Source of the DNA: Coffea arabica
Taxonomy: Eukaryota > Streptophyta > Magnoliopsida > Gentianales > Rubiaceae
Direction of reading: 5' to 3'
Assembly (NCBI RefSeq): GCF_036785885.1
Contig: NC_092317.1
Span: forward strand, 1,366,501-1,430,500
DNA length: 64,000 nt
Shown: positions 27,007 through 40,866 of the stretch, one piece after another
How the letters are laid out: every line of letters begins with the position of its first letter
Numbering within the stretch: the first letter of the stretch is position 1
Translations under genes and position numbers: made by a program
The notes under the pieces: model-generated
Told to the model about the DNA's origin: nothing
The model's database searches: none
Seen by the model: the letters and a program-made list of their open reading frames with translations, nothing else

Positions 27007-30000
27007 TCAAGATGAAGCCAAGGTGCTACGTCCTCCCAAGGTTGAATATTTCTTTTGCAATTTCCCTTTCAATTGCCTGATTCTTGCGTCCACCCGTGCA
27101 GTGAACCCGATTTTGGTCTTTTGCCTTGCCTTGGATCGCTCCCTCCTCCACATATGCCGATCCTCAACATCTTTCCCATAGTACTTGATCTCTTGAATGA
27201 CGTGGTGGTCCATGGGATTGAAACATCTTTGGAATGCTATGTGAGTTAAGTAGGGGAGGTTGCATGCGACTGTTACTATGAGGGTAGTAGACCAATATAT
27301 TGGGGCAGGGGCTAAAGCTTCCACGAGGATTTTGTAGGCATTACCGGAGAAGACCGGAGACATCTCCCCGTAAATGAAGAGAAAAACGTACCAAGTCACA
27401 ACGCTGCCCCATACCAGGAAGTGCTGTATCCAGGTGAAGTGACTCATCGTCAGTGCAATCTGGCAGTTCACAGCCCAGATGATGCACGTGAACATTGTTG
27501 TGCCCACAGCACTCATATCCGCAGTCTGACCTCCAGCTCGGAAAGCTTGGTCGTAAAATATGATAACGTTGAGGAAGAAAATGATGAGGGATGTGTATAG
27601 ACCGTTCCCCATCCACCCGAATATCCTATACCAGTCGAAGAACAAGTTTTTGGGCCCTTGTTGGTACAGTGCAGGAAACTGCATAGCGGGTTACTTCTGT
27701 ATCAGCATGGAGCGCTAGATCCGTTGTTCGCTAGAACAAAAACATAGCAAACACCAGAAAAAGAGCATAACTTTAAATCTAACCTGTAAGCACACTTCAG
27801 AAGAAACGTCCTGCTCGAATACTCCAAGCGAAATGACAGGCAACGAAGTGAGCACAACGTTGAATAGTATCATATACCAATCGTCATATACGGATTGTCC
27901 AGAAAATCCAGTGAAGGCCTCGAAGTAGAACAGAGTGAGGCCAAAAGCAATATTTTTGTAGAAGAAATAGCATATCTGAAAGAAATTGGATCGTAAGAAT
28001 TGACAGGCGAATGAAGCAAGGTAGCAGATATGGACCAGAGAAAAATATTTGACTTTTCAATAGTAGCATAAGCATTTGCCAAGAATGGAAAAGACACGAG
28101 CATCCATGACCGAGTATTACCATCTGGGCAATTCTCTTGTAGCACCAATGACCATGTATGACTAAGAGTCTCTCCAGAAACCGGAACTGTGCAATAGAAA
28201 AGTCGCTTGCCATCACAGCCTGTAAAGAGGTGATAAATTTGTCATCTTGAACACAACAGCTCAAAACCAAACCATGTTTACTAAAGTGAATTTATGAAAT
28301 CCTAGTAGGCAACATAGTCCATAGACAAAAGAAGTACACGTAGGGAAGGATAAGCAAAGTGCAGCCTGGAGTTATGATGCTTCCATGCAACATACAGTTA
28401 ACTTACTTGACATTTTGAAGGAAGTTGAATAATGACATGTAATTATAGAACAGTTGGAGGTTTTTGTAAATAGGCCAGAAGACGTCAATAACAATTAAGA
28501 GGCAACTACTTTGACAATTTCAGATGCTTCCTAACATTCCGCTTCATTTATTCCCATCATCTAAAGATAACACACTAACTACCCATTCTTATCTAATTGA
28601 AAATCCAGGCTACATGTAATCCTTTCAGCAGAATAGATGTTTTATATTCCAAAGAGTAAGCCTGAGTGCTTTAGCAGGCCTTCAATGCAAATAGCAGTTG
28701 TTTTATAAACAACATATGATGGCAAATGCAAATTAATTGCTTTCGGAGGGATGAGAACTTTCAAAAGTGGAACTTTTGCAGCTGCATCTGACACATCATT
28801 ATGCAGACTATTCTGCAAGTCCTCATATTTCAAATGGAAGTAAGTAAGATACTTCACAAACCTGCATTCCTTCCACACCACTGATGCCAACACCGATATC
28901 TGCTTCTTGAATCATTCCAACATCATTTGCACCATCACCAATGGCTAGGGTTGTCTTTCCAGTACCTTCTTTTACTAATCTCGTCACCTAATAAAGGTCA
29001 ATGGAAACAGAATGGAGAAAGGACAAGAGAGAAAGTCAAACGTAGTAGAAAAGCAGCTAAGTCTAGATATGAGTAGCACAAAGAAGATCTTAAAGAAAAT
29101 CCCATAGGCAAATAGAACACATTACACACAAGAGCCTTCTGCTTAGGAGAGACACGGCAGCATATGACAGATGCACAGTCAACTGCTAAATTCAAGAACT
29201 GGTACTTCATATCATCTTCCAGGGCATAAGTCAGAGATTTCCCATCAATGATCAATGCAAATGCAGCATGGGGGTCCTTCTCAAGTTTGATCATTTGAGA
29301 TGCATTGGCAATTTGCATCGAAATGCTGTCCTTTACAGCCTGATGAGTCAGATAAAAACAAAAGGAGAATGCAAAATTTAGTAAGCTTCAGACTAAGCTT
29401 TGCATAATTTTCCAGTAGATAGCTACCTTTTTTGGATCTTGAGCTAATGAGTCTGCATTTGCTGCTATACATATCTGCTTCATACCCTGTCGAAGCAAAC
29501 TACAAGCAAATCTGTACAAAAGAAACAATAGTTTGAGCTTTGTGATTATGCAAGCATTAATTGTCGAGTCCAGACAAAACCAGCTTACTATAGGAGGAGA
29601 CTGACCCTATGTTAATTGCAGTTTCCATCTTATCACCTGTCAGCACCCAGAGCTTAAGTCCAGCTTGTGCCAGTTTATCAATGCACTGAGGCACCTAAGA
29701 AACGACAAGCTATGGAAGGTAAGACAAACTTTAAAGCAACAATTATTCAGGCATCAAAAAATTCATTGTATACCCCTTTCTGCAGTTTGTCCTCCACAGC
29801 AGTTGCACCAACAAGGATCAGTTCCCTTTCCATCATATCAGATACACGTTCAAGCATTCCTTCCCTATCACCACCGATTGAAGTTTTTGCTTTGCAAAAC
29901 TCCTCATTCCAGGCAGTATACTCAGCTTCATCGAGCTTCCTGTAGGCAAGTGCCAGTGTACGCAGACCAACTTCCCCGTATTCATTCAAATGCTTTGTGG

Positions 30001-32452
30001 TGGATTCAATAAACATTTTCCCATTTTTTGACAATCTATCAAAGATGATGCTGTGTAATCCAAGGAAAGGAACAACTTCGTTAGGCTAGGCCACATCTGA
30101 GTAGAAGCAATCAGAAAAGGTCTCAAAACAATTCCTGTCTGATGTCTAATTACACAAGCCAGAAGCTTGCATGCAGCCAAATGTACAAGCTCAACCACCC
30201 ACCACACCACAGGACTGCAACATTTCTTTTTCCCTTTTGATGTTTCCCAAGGTGTTGCAAGTGAAGCACAAAAGGATGAATTGCTAATAAAATATATGCA
30301 TATTCTCTACAGGTACTCTAACTTGATTGTTTTTCTTGGAATGCAACATAACACTATATTTAGACATTTCGGAAGTGTGGACCAGGCGATAAAAAACACA
30401 GACAGACACAGATGTTGAAAAGGAACCTGTCTGCGCCTTTGCATAGAAGAAGAATATGTCCATTCTCATCACGAAGAATAACAGACATTCGTTTCCTTTT
30501 GCTTGTAAAATCTAGCAGGTTGAGAACTTTGAACTCCCTGGAATTTTACACAAAAGCATAAGACACAATTAACCAAACAAGGGTAAATAGATTTGTGACC
30601 TCCAAAAATAAAACCCTCACCTTTCAACAGGCTTGTCAAAAGAAGGATATCTCTCCCGAACAAATACACTTGATTGAGTTCTTTTACAAAATTCAAACCC
30701 GAATTCTCTAGCAGCAACCAGAAATGCGCCTTCATCGGGTGACTCTGCTTCGTAAGTAAAAGTGCCAGTTTCTTCATTTAGCTCAGGAATTGCAGTATGA
30801 CAAAGAGAAAGTATTCTAAAAAATAGTAAGATGAAATCTGTGTTGGGCTCTTTTAACCAATTTCCATCCATAAGATGGTCATCCTCAAAGCTGAACCCTT
30901 TTATAGCAGGTTTTCGGTCTGTTTCATCTTTTGAGGTAATAACAGCCTCTAATTCTATTTCTGATGCCCGAAGTTCCTGCCCATTGGTTTCCCAGGGAAG
31001 GGTTGTATGATTCTTTGGAGTCACTACATTTGCTAACTCAGGATCTGGCCCCTCAAGGTCCATTGCCATCTGCTTTGCTGCAGCGACTTCCACGTCGCTA
31101 GCTTTCTTGCCATATGAAGTTCCAGCAATTGAGCACTTGAGGAAGTCCATCTGGTTACATGTCAAAGTTCCAGTTTTATCAGAAAGGATCGTATCAACTT
31201 GGCCTAACTCCTCATTCAAGTTTGATGTCCTTGCTTGAGCAGGAGTTCCAGTCTCTTCATCATACATGTTAATGTCCTTATTGATGAACAATGCTTGCAG
31301 GACCTTGACAACCTCAATTGACACGTATAGGGATATTGGTATTAAATATCCATATAATATGAGAGCTGTGACTAGATGAAATGTGCCTGACAACTCGGGC
31401 CTGAGTGGATTGTAGAAGTTCTGGCTATCCGGGGCTTGCAAGTACCACCAGTTTGGCAACTGGTACTTCACCTTGATAGCAAAGCCTATTGAGCTAATCA
31501 GAGAAATCAAGACAAGAAGGGTAAAAAGTATGTATATTATTTTGTCCATCTGCTTTTCAATCTTACTCCTTTTTGATGGTGATTTGGTTGCATTCTGCAT
31601 AACCTTGCTATCATGACCCGTAAATATCACCACTCCATAGACATAGGCGGTATTCCTGAGCTTTGAGTCTCTGAGGAGAATCTGACTGGGATCAAGAGGA
31701 TAAACCTGACGATCATATTCCAGATTACCCACAAAAGTGTAAAGATTAGGATTGGGATCTTCGCATCTTATTGTAGCAGTGAAGTCCTTGAATGACAAAT
31801 CTTCATCAAAAGCTAGAGTTGCCTCCAAAGCTCTTTTTACCTTCAAATTTGTCTCTCCATCCAAGTTCATAGTTTCCACATAACAGATTCCATCTTCATA
31901 ACTAGATGATAAAAGAAGGATATCTGCAGGAAAAAATTTATCCTTTTCCACTTTCACTATATCTCCAACCCGAAGCTTCCTCCATGACCTATAACCAAAT
32001 ACACCATCTCCTTTATGTACACTAGTTTTACGTAAATTAACCTTCATATCCTGCATAAATCTCCGCCAATCTTCCAAAGCTTCCTTTGCCATACTCAACC
32101 CAACAACAAAGGCTAGGGGAGCAATCATGCTGACAGCTGAGAATGGAGCAACTGGAGTAAGTGACAGGATTGCTGCCAGGAGAAAATATAAGTTGGCAAC
32201 ACGTCTGAATTGCTCAAAAATAGCCTTGGGTAGAAATGTAACAATATTGTACTTTGTAGTGGATATATAATTTGATCGGTATCTAAGAGGTTTCTTTTCA
32301 TGAACATGAGGCTGGTTACAGTAAACCATTCTTGAATAACCAGGGCCTTGGAACTGATGTGGCCCCTCGGTCTCTTGAGTGGTTGGCCGGAGACATGCAA
32401 ATGTGTACAGGTTGCTCCTGCGGAGCTTCGCTCTTATCCTGCCCCTCGCCAT
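27007..32452 (-). CDS. ALA: P4-type phospholipid-transporting ATPase (aminophospholipid flippase, ALA family)
   Basis: Membrane pump that flips phospholipids to the cytosolic leaflet of secretory-pathway or plasma membranes, working with an ALIS/CDC50 subunit. Ten exons (high to low): 30621-32452, 30427-30537, 29774-30050, 29606-29694, 29427-29511, 29130-29339, 28862-28987, 28121-28219, 27784-27975, 27007-27678. The sum is 3693 bases, 1230 residues, normal for plant ALAs. Motifs: N-terminal [20 protein letters not shown] and [13 protein letters not shown]; actuator NLDGETNLK; phosphorylation site [13 protein letters not shown]; nucleotide-domain [19 protein letters not shown]; hinge [20 protein letters not shown]; then a helix-rich C-terminal membrane domain ([33 protein letters not shown]). 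The tail is basic. All catalytic motifs are intact. It resembles the ALA8-12 clade rather than ALA1-3. The leader at 33000-33450 probably contains an intron. Confidence 0.97.
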
Positions 32453-34097
32453 TCTGATGGGTTTTCAGCTTTATATGAAGATAACAGCTGATCTAATCAT
32501 CAGAAGAAACCCACAACGCTATCTTCACCGCCCCCCTCAAATGGCCTCCTAGTTCATATCATTGTTCTAGAAGAATTAAGTTAAAATTCTTGAAGGACGA
32601 CTGAAGCCGAGGAAAAGATAATTGCAGCAAATCAGCATGACATTACCTGAAACAGCCCGTGTACAGAAACATAAATTAATGACTTGACCAGACTAGTACT
32701 CAAAATTGAACCATTAAATTTATCAGGCTGTGACTTCAATAAAATCAATCATAATGAAAACTAGCAACTCCAGATTCTCAAGATTTCAACTAATTTTGAT
32801 AGGATCACCATGAGGCTCAACTCCTTTTAAAACCCCAATCACAACTGCATCTTCGGCAAAGCACAAAAGACAACATTAAAATCAAGATGGATCAAAAGAA
32901 GAATCAGCTTAAATTTCCGAGAAATAAAGGCTAAAAATCCAACCTTTTCCCATAACATCTCTGAGGCCCGCTTTAATTTCCTCTCAAACTCACATGTACA
33001 TCGAATTATAGACTTTCGAATTGAAGAAAACCATCACATTGCGTTTCCCGGCTGAAATTGCCGCAAAAAAAAATCCTGAAACAAAAAACAAATGCCGACA
33101 ATTTAATTCACGACAAGCAGATTAATTTCTTACAATCCAATAAAATATTCCCGAGAAAGAAGAACCAAAATCCCATTTACCAAGGATTTAACTGCACCCG
33201 CACCCGCATTAATTAAATGCAGAAACGAACAAGAAGGCGTGGAAATCAGATAGATAAATAAAAGGGGTACCTTGAATGAGGTGGGTCTCAAGACTAAAGA
33301 AGTCACAGCTCTAACGAGAAGTTTAGAACAAACCCAATTCGAATAACAATTAGATTAAACAGAAAAGTTGCAGAGATCGCAATGGAGGAGAGAGAAAATT
33401 CAAGAGAGATGTGAAAGAGAGGGAGGAGAGACCGAGAAAGGGCGACTTAGGCAAGAAAAAGAGCCCTTTCTCCGTCCCAAGTGCGAACCTATGCCAGCAT
33501 TTCACGGTCACTCTCTCTTCCTTGCGTTTTAATTAACATGCTATTAAGAAGGTGCTTTTAGTTTTTTTTTTTTCCTTTAATGTAAATTCAAGTAAATGTG
33601 TACTACGGAGTAGTAAATATTTTGTTGTCTATTTGCCTTGGATTAAAAAATTTTATGAAGGCTAATTGGGAATAATACCAAAATTAATTAATCATTGTAG
33701 TGCTCCGATAGGAGTTAGTTACGGGAGTAATAAGTATCCGTTGAGAGCTAAGTAAAAAGGAAGTAGTTGTGACGTGGCAATTCCAATGTGAGAAAGAAAA
33801 GGCAAAGAAAAACGAAAGAAGACTTGACAACAATTGACATCTTGCGATTCGTCCGGAGCCGGAATCGGGTCTTCTGAATCTGAGCTCATAATACATAATG
33901 ACAGAATCAACCTCCTTCTACAAAGGCCATGTTTGAAACTTCATTTTAGCCATCAAAGAAAATTGAAAATGGGAGTTGAGAAAATTTATGGCTAGTCTAA
34001 TTTAGAGAATTATGATTAGGTTTGCTTAGCTTTATTCCTTTTTTTTTTTTTTTTCTAAGACGATAACTATTGTATAACTTATTCTATCCTATATTAG

Positions 34098-34310
34098 TAT
34101 ATTAGGGGGAGGGGGTGGACCTGAAGAGATCCAAGAGTAATCAAGAAGGGACTGAACCGCTACCTAACCAGACGGGTGCATGATTTTTTGAGCAGAGCCA
34201 CTTAATGTGTCAATTGGTGGAAGGCAAGGTTTGAATCCTTGACCTCCCATCTTACTAAGTTTTAATGCTTTGGTGATGGCCACCAGTCAAAGGTTGGTGG
34301 TTGCTTAGCT
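34098..34310. repeat. Dispersed repeat of unknown class
   Basis: Begins with a GGGGGAGGGGGTGG tract and contains GGCAAGGTTTGAATCCTTGA and GACCTCCCATC. Related wording (GGGGAGGGGGAGG, GAGGTCAAGGATTTAGCCC) occurs at about 60915-61030, so it is dispersed. GGTTTGAATCC resembles a Pol III B box, so it could be SINE-derived. Confidence 0.35.
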
Positions 34311-35492
34311 TTATTCCAGAGGGTGATTTTTTTTTCTTTTTTTTTTATGTTGGTGGTGATGAAAATGGAAATGTCTTTTTTTTTTTTGGAAGAGTGTACT
34401 ATTTTCTTTAACATACATAAAATGGTTTTAAAATTCAGAATAATATTTTACTTGCACGTGACTAACAAACAGTAATAAAATTCATAGTTTTATTTGAACG
34501 AATTCATGCTATCATTCAGCTGCATCAAGAATTGAGTTGGAGAAGGTAAGCTAGGACTTTTAGTTTAGTTGGTCTAGGTGAACTGATTCACTATTTTGAT
34601 GATTCAACTCTTTCCACTTGATTTGTTTGGTTTGGGCTGGGATAAGAATTCTCAAATGATAAGGACACTGGATGGGCAAGTACCATTTGCACCGAAACCA
34701 TGAGCAAATCCTTTGAAATTCCACTCACTAAAGATAGGTAGGGGAGCCAAACTTGCCCTAAAATCGCAACCGTGGTCAACACTCAACACTAGGGAGGTGT
34801 TGGTCCCAGTTAGAGTACGTGGCAACCACAACAAAAGATAAAACAACAAGGGATGATTGGATATTCTGCCGCGGTTTGTCCCCACATTTAAAGTCATTTT
34901 AACATGCCATCCAATCCAATCTCCATGCCACCCAATCCATCCTCCTCCTCGTCCCACACTTTCTTGGAATTATCAGCCATTTTATCTTCTCTCCAGGTGT
35001 TTGAGTTCTTTTTACGTCTTTACCCCCTCACAAAAAGGCCTCGATAAATAAGGCTTATTTGGATTAAGAAATTTAATGAAAGATTTGAATTTCGCTCAAA
35101 TCGCATTTGGATTTGTAATCACCTAATTATCAAAATACATGTTAAAGACTACAATAATTGATGATTTACAATTTAAAAAACCTTTTAAAGTAATTTAAAA
35201 TTCTTTGTCAACTCTCTCGATGTAAATACAGCCTAAGTTCATTTCAATAAGTTTACTACTAGTTTACTAGTAAAAACAAGTACTATTTTTTTCTCTATGA
35301 CTCAGTTTAACTCCTTTTTTTTTTCTTTCCCTCCTTATAAGGTTTGGAGTATCTTGTTAATTTTTTAGAAAAGTTTACTAGTTTTTTTGTTCGGAGGATT
35401 GACAAGCTTGAAGTTTACTACTAATTTTCATCCAATCAATGCCTAAATAATCATCGGATACACATAAATACGATCAGAGTGAAAATAAGAGT

Positions 35493-35770
35493 GTGTTTGA
35501 TAAAATTGAAATTTGAAATCCAAAATCTGAAGTTTGGATCTATTAAATTATTGATTTGTTAATTAATACTAAATTTAATACATCTGAGCGCATATAACAT
35601 TAAGTGATAAGTTGAATAGTTTGTTGATTAAATTTGAAAGCATGTTTTGTATATAAAATTCAGTATCACTTTATTAATTCAAATGTTTAATTTTTTGTTA
35701 TCAGATGCTCTGAAACATATTAAGATATGAATTCATTAAATCGAAACACTGCATCGAGTTATCAAACAAG
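35493..35770. mobile_element. hAT-like MITE with TGTTTGATAA ends
   Basis: Left end GTGTTTGATAAAATTGAAAT, right end GAGTTATCAAACAAGAC, i.e. inverted TTGATAA ends. About 280 bp, AT-rich, no coding capacity. The superfamily is inferred from the end sequence only; no convincing 8-bp target duplication was seen. Confidence 0.5.
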
Positions 35771-35974
35771 ACCTAAGTCTTGATCAAAACAACTCGAGAA
35801 TACGTGATGTGTGCATATCCAGGCAGCACCATCATCAGAACCGTTAAAGATGACCATTGGTAGTATTACTTTGGTTTTTCTGTAATTCCCTTTTTTTTTA
35901 ACTCCCCCCACCCCCGGCCGGGAACCCCATCAATTCAGCGTTAGCTCTTTAAAAGTCTCATTTGGAAGAGGGCT

Positions 35975-36110
35975 GACCCAAGACGTTGGCTCGCAAAGAG
36001 AGTATCGTTGGAAGTTTCCTGGAACCTTACGGTTCGATTCCCACCATTTACGGCGAAATAATTATTTCTAGACCGATACGTTCATATTTTTTATTAATTA
36101 TATAAAAAAA
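35975..36110 (+). mobile_element. Possible tRNA-derived SINE fragment
   Basis: ACGTTGGCTCGCAAAGAGAG resembles a degenerate Pol III A box. About 40 bases on, CTTACGGTTCGATTCCCACC contains a good B box. The flanks do not fold as a tRNA (the T-stem is mismatched). An AT-rich tail follows. Confidence 0.35.
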
Positions 36111-37401
36111 AGTGGTCAAAATGTATAAAAACACAAAATTGTGTTTCATGTTTTGTTTGTCTGTGGGAATAGTTGTGGCATTAATCTTGCCGGCTTGTAA
36201 CATTTTTCGTTTACACTTCTCCCCAGTCTCGAATGCCGTCCCGACGATTTCCAAAGCGTTTATTAATTTTTTTTTCTCTCCACTAGGCCCCGAATTTTCT
36301 TATATTTTTCTCACATTTTTTGCCGTGCTACGATGATTATTTTTTTCATATGGAATTTTTGGTCATCCATGATTATTATTGCCATTTGTCCTTCCATCAG
36401 CCCGTTTGATAACTCGACGGTCAACACACGTCGATGGGATTGATTGATTGAATATTTCCACTCCCACACGCTTCAAACCCTTCTTAACTCCAAATCCCTA
36501 AGTAGTCCGTCCCTGCACAAGCCACTCAATTCCGCCAAAAATGCTCACGGCACTTTTTTTTTTTTTGTTTTTTTTTTTGTGTTTTGAGCGATCAAACGGA
36601 GTCTCTGCCTACCTTCGATCATAGAACCCAATACCAGAGTTAAAAAATAAAAAATCAAACTATTCGATATTTGAATGAGACAAAATGCATAAGAGCTCAT
36701 TTGAATTTGATTTGCTAACTAATCAAATCAAACTTGAACAAAATAATCCAATTTCTACTTGATCTCAACTCGATAAAAACTGGTACGGTCTCGGCTCAAA
36801 ATATAAACAAGTCAAATTTAAATATAATTTTAAATTTATTCAAATAATTAAATAAACTTGAACACATGAATGTTTTGACTTGTTTAAATTCGTTTATACT
36901 CCTGCCCCAAATGCACAAGCCCACCATACCACATCGAGATGATGATACTACTATTAGGAGTCGCAATTGAGACCTTTGAGCCAACACCCGAGTGCCAAGC
37001 TAGAGGATCCAGAGGAGCCTATAAAGAGGCGAGCGGATTTAGGGCTTGCACCGTTGTTAGTGATCAGCTATGGTCACACCATGCAACATAGACTCTTAAC
37101 ACAGCGACAAATGTAGATATTAAATTAACCAATTCAGACACCAAAATAACAAGATGCAAAAAGACAAATACTTTTGCCATTGTTGAAATTTGTACCTACA
37201 AATTCAATCCCAATTATTCCATTTTAAAATAGAATTCACTTACAAAAAATGACTTTAATAACCCAATATATTTAAACAATAGACACAAATATAAAGAATT
37301 CCTAAAAGTCAGTAGGCACTTCATCTTTTAGTTTACGTATAAATTGGTATTTCACTTAATTTCTTTAAAATATTCATCTTATACACTACTAGTAGTAGTA
37401 A

Positions 37402-37573
37402 GTGTGTTTGGATTGTAAATTATTACACTTTATTTACACACACTAACTTGTTTGCATCATCAACACATTTTTCAATCACCTTTTTATCTCACATACATCC
37501 TATTAAAAAAGCGTTATAATAGTGTATCCTTTTTTTATAAAATTGTCTCAAATAACTTACAATCCAAACACAC
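37402..37573. mobile_element. Short 'TGTTTGGAT' MITE, best-preserved copy
   Basis: Perfect 17-bp inverted ends: GTGTGTTTGGATTGTAA at the left and its reverse complement at the right. 172 bp. Inside, CAATCACCTTTTTATCTCAC is the reverse complement of the core seen in copies at 19583, 20226 and 46141. Non-coding. Confidence 0.85.
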
Positions 37574-38208
37574 AATCCTAATTCGCAAAGTTACACGTAA
37601 ACACGTTTCTCCAGTCACGCACACAAAAACATTTTCCATGTTAGTGGCTTATCAACCATAGGTGCAGCCCTGGACAGGAGCGGTCAGAGAATGAAATCTC
37701 GGGCCTGCCGTTGTTTCCACTTAGTTGTCATGGGGAGCGACCATTGACATTGAGCAGTTGCAGGCGAACCGTGTGACGGTACAGAGAGTCTGCCAACCTC
37801 AATTGCTCATTTTCAACCCTCATGCTTTAAAAGACAGCTCATCGTCAGTACATACCATTTGACGTAACTCTGGCATGACCACGACTTCAGTCAAACAATA
37901 AAGAACGGATCATTCCTTTGAGAAGAAGAGGCAACAAAGGGTTGAATAAAGATTTCAAATAATTTTCCACAAGGTTTTGCAATTTCCGTGGTATTGACAA
38001 AAAGATTTCAAAACAGAGCACTATATTTGGACTTTGCTTTCTAATTCTGAATGAGGGCCACGGGAAGCAAGCAAACAGTACATGAGAAAGAATTGAACGT
38101 GACTGAAGTTAACAAGAGGTACATGAGAAACAGTACATGAGGTACGAGAAAGAATCGGTCGGTGGGACAAAAAAGTAAAGTGATAATTTTCTCTAAGGAC
38201 TGACAGCT

Positions 38209-40866
38209 TCATCTAAGCAGTGATCTTGTCAAATGCTCGCGTGCTGTGGCCAGAGCTTGAGAAATGGTCTGCATTTGGAAAACGTTGAAGCGGCGGGTCA
38301 GCACAAAGGAAATAAAACCTCAGTAAGAATAATCTCCTAAAGTGTTAGTACTAATTTTACCAAAAGACTAAAGGTACTGGACAACACATGTTTATTCACA
38401 TCACACACGCACAAGATAATACCATAACCATAGCTAATTGACGTTTGAGTAACGACCCAGATGCGATCTCCAGTCTTTGGATGCATTTGCAGGTAATATT
38501 GGAAATGAGATTTGAGAAATTTTTTTTTTCTTAAAGGTGAAATATAAGCAAATTAAACCTTTATTAATCTTTCTCAAGCAAATTAAAATCTTTATTATAT
38601 ATGTCAACCACACGTATATGCCTCTTTAAAATATCCAGTGATAAGTAATAGCAAGTTATGATAGAGAAAGTAAGAGAACGAAATTACCTGCTCGGACAAT
38701 GGTGAACCATCATCCATAGTATGGGTGGCTACCTTTCCAGCAATTATACTGCCATCAGTCTCAAGAACGATCCTGACAATCAAAAGAAAGAGGTAAACAA
38801 ACCACAAGTCATGCATTCGAGCGACTTAGCATGCGTGACATGTTCAAAAAGTAGCATAACAGAAGATCCATTCAGAAATTGGACACGCAATGTAGGAACT
38901 CCCAACCATTTGATATGAAGACTTCATAACAATATAAATCTAAGACGAAAAGATGATTTTTAGTACATAACAGCAAGATGTAGTCCACACAATAAACAAG
39001 TGCAAGCCCATTGAGAAATTGTTCTAAAGCTTCCATTGGATGTGAAGAATTTTTCAGTTTCACCTTTGACAGAGGAATAAGGCTTCCTAGCATCCCAGTT
39101 CCAATCTACTTCAAGGGGAAAGTGTATCTGTCAACAGCTCCCCGAAATTTGGGGTCCGGCATGTCAAAGGTGAGAATAAATGACATGAAAATGGTGAAGC
39201 TTTAGCATTTGGCATCGTGAAAGCAGTTTGCAAATGCAATACCCCATTGATCTTAACCCACTCTTCATGAATAGCTCGAATGATAATTGGCAAAAACAAT
39301 ACTGTTAAGCGCAGACATTATTTAGAATTAATTCACATAGAAAATTATTTAAAGGATGGTTAACTCCACTAACTGTTGGTCAGAATCCTATTAGATAAAA
39401 CACCAATTTGCAAAATTTACTAAGCAAACAATCAATCAACTGACTGCATGAAAGATTGAAGCATCGATCCCTCAAAAAAAAAGAAGATTGAAGAGAACAA
39501 TATCACATACAAAGCTTAAAATTACACATCAAAACGACAAACTGGAAGTTCTATTAAGAGACAGGCTTCTATCTCTATCATCAACCCCAACCTCCTTAAG
39601 ACTTGGGAAGTAATCCATGAGAATAAAAGAATTTTCAATACAAGGTTTGAGGCAAAGCTACACACTGGCAGTATATGTCATAGCAGAAGCAAATAGCTTA
39701 CCCCCCATCAACAATCTCGTCAAGGCACAGCAGAATCAGATCTAAGTTCTCAAGTGCCTCCCTTTGGTCCACATTGTTCCTGAAACAAAGCATGCTTGAT
39801 TAACTAAAAGAAAGACAATACCTTCAAGGCAGCATTGGTCCAGTTAAATCCAAAAGGAAGCCTACATATTCAAAGTGCAATACCTGAGAAGCAAGGCAAC
39901 AGCATCATAAAAACCTTGGAGAACAGTAGTTAATATCAGCTCGTTTTCCTCATCACCTCCAGTCACAAAGAAGTGTAGATCTTGAACAAACTTGTACACA
40001 ACAATGTTGCTCTCCAGCATTGCTATCTCCGCTGGAGATCAAAACAACAAAAGAGATTACAATTTTTCCCCCAGGGAGAAAAGGCGGGGGGCTCAAGAGG
40101 AGAGTGCCCAGAGGCAACCCGAATGGGCCCGTCGCTCACTAGTGGATTCATCAGGCCGACAGTAGCACCTGATCCCTCTCCAGAATCAGCCTAAATCACA
40201 TGAATGTGCAGAGTATTCTATCCTAAAAAACGTTGAGACCGACTTATCAGCACTGATCTCTTAGAATTCACAAAAGCCCACATTTGCACTCCCTTAAAGC
40301 AGGAAATGTAAATAGACGTTCCTAAATCCGAATCAGTCCCATGATTCTTTCAGGCTAATTCCACTTCCAGTAAACAATATAAGAGCATAGTTTATCGAAT
40401 TTCCCTGACGACGAATAAACGTTGGACCCTTCAAAGATATCTTGATAGAAAATCGATTACTATTAAAAAATGAACTACATGGGATTCCTGGAGAAGCAAG
40501 GTTACCTTCAGTGCGGGCATTTGTCTTCTGAGTTTTTGTGAAGATAGACTTCTCAAAAGCTAACCTTGCAGCGTTTGTAGGCCAATCATCACAAAAATAC
40601 TTAACCGCCACCCGCTTTCCTTCAGAATCCAATAAGAGGATGTTCTTTATGGTAGGGCAAGCCTCCTACAAAAATTCCAGGATTACCACCCACAATTCAA
40701 AATGCAAATGCAGTACTTATGAGCCAAGAGTGAGAAATGGGAAATATGAATAGATCGGGGGAAAGCAGTTCGACGAAATGCCAGACAGACATCGTCGGAT
40801 CTAAATCTGCGTCATGATTAAGAAAAGAAACCTTTCACCTACGCGAGAGATGGAGAAGGCAGACAT
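38209..40866 (-). CDS. COPZ: Coatomer subunit zeta
   Basis: Small subunit of the COPI coat, which forms vesicles for Golgi-to-ER and intra-Golgi transport; it pairs with gamma-COP. Six exons (high to low): 40843-40866, 40506-40665, 39884-40031, 39702-39779, 38688-38772, 38209-38268. The sum is 555 bases, 184 residues. The longin-like fold of the adaptor small-chain family is seen from [20 protein letters not shown] through [73 protein letters not shown] and the terminal [21 protein letters not shown]. The first exon encodes only MSAFSISR, a short N-terminal extension, and is the least secure part. The fourth intron (38773-39701) is unusually long at 929 bases and holds unassigned open stretches. 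Length and all blocks are normal for the plant family. Confidence 0.95.

Larger units (their letters stand above)
32453..38208. other. Intergenic: ALA leader/promoter and repeat-rich spacer
   Basis: 32453-33450 is the likely ALA leader, with plausible splice signals (donor CATTCAAG/GTACCCC near 33270, acceptor AATTTCAG near 33055). Beyond are a G/A-rich dispersed repeat (about 34098-34310), MITEs at 35493 and 37402, a SINE-like piece at about 35975, and AT-rich debris. The right end is the coatomer zeta 3' UTR. No coding exon was recognised in 33.5-38.2 kb. Confidence 0.5.

Noticed and set aside
36020-36060. Possible tRNA gene at the GGTTCGATTCC motif
   Set aside because: The T-arm stem is mismatched, no acceptor stem or anticodon arm can be drawn, and no CCA-side pairing is visible; a SINE-like piece is the better reading.
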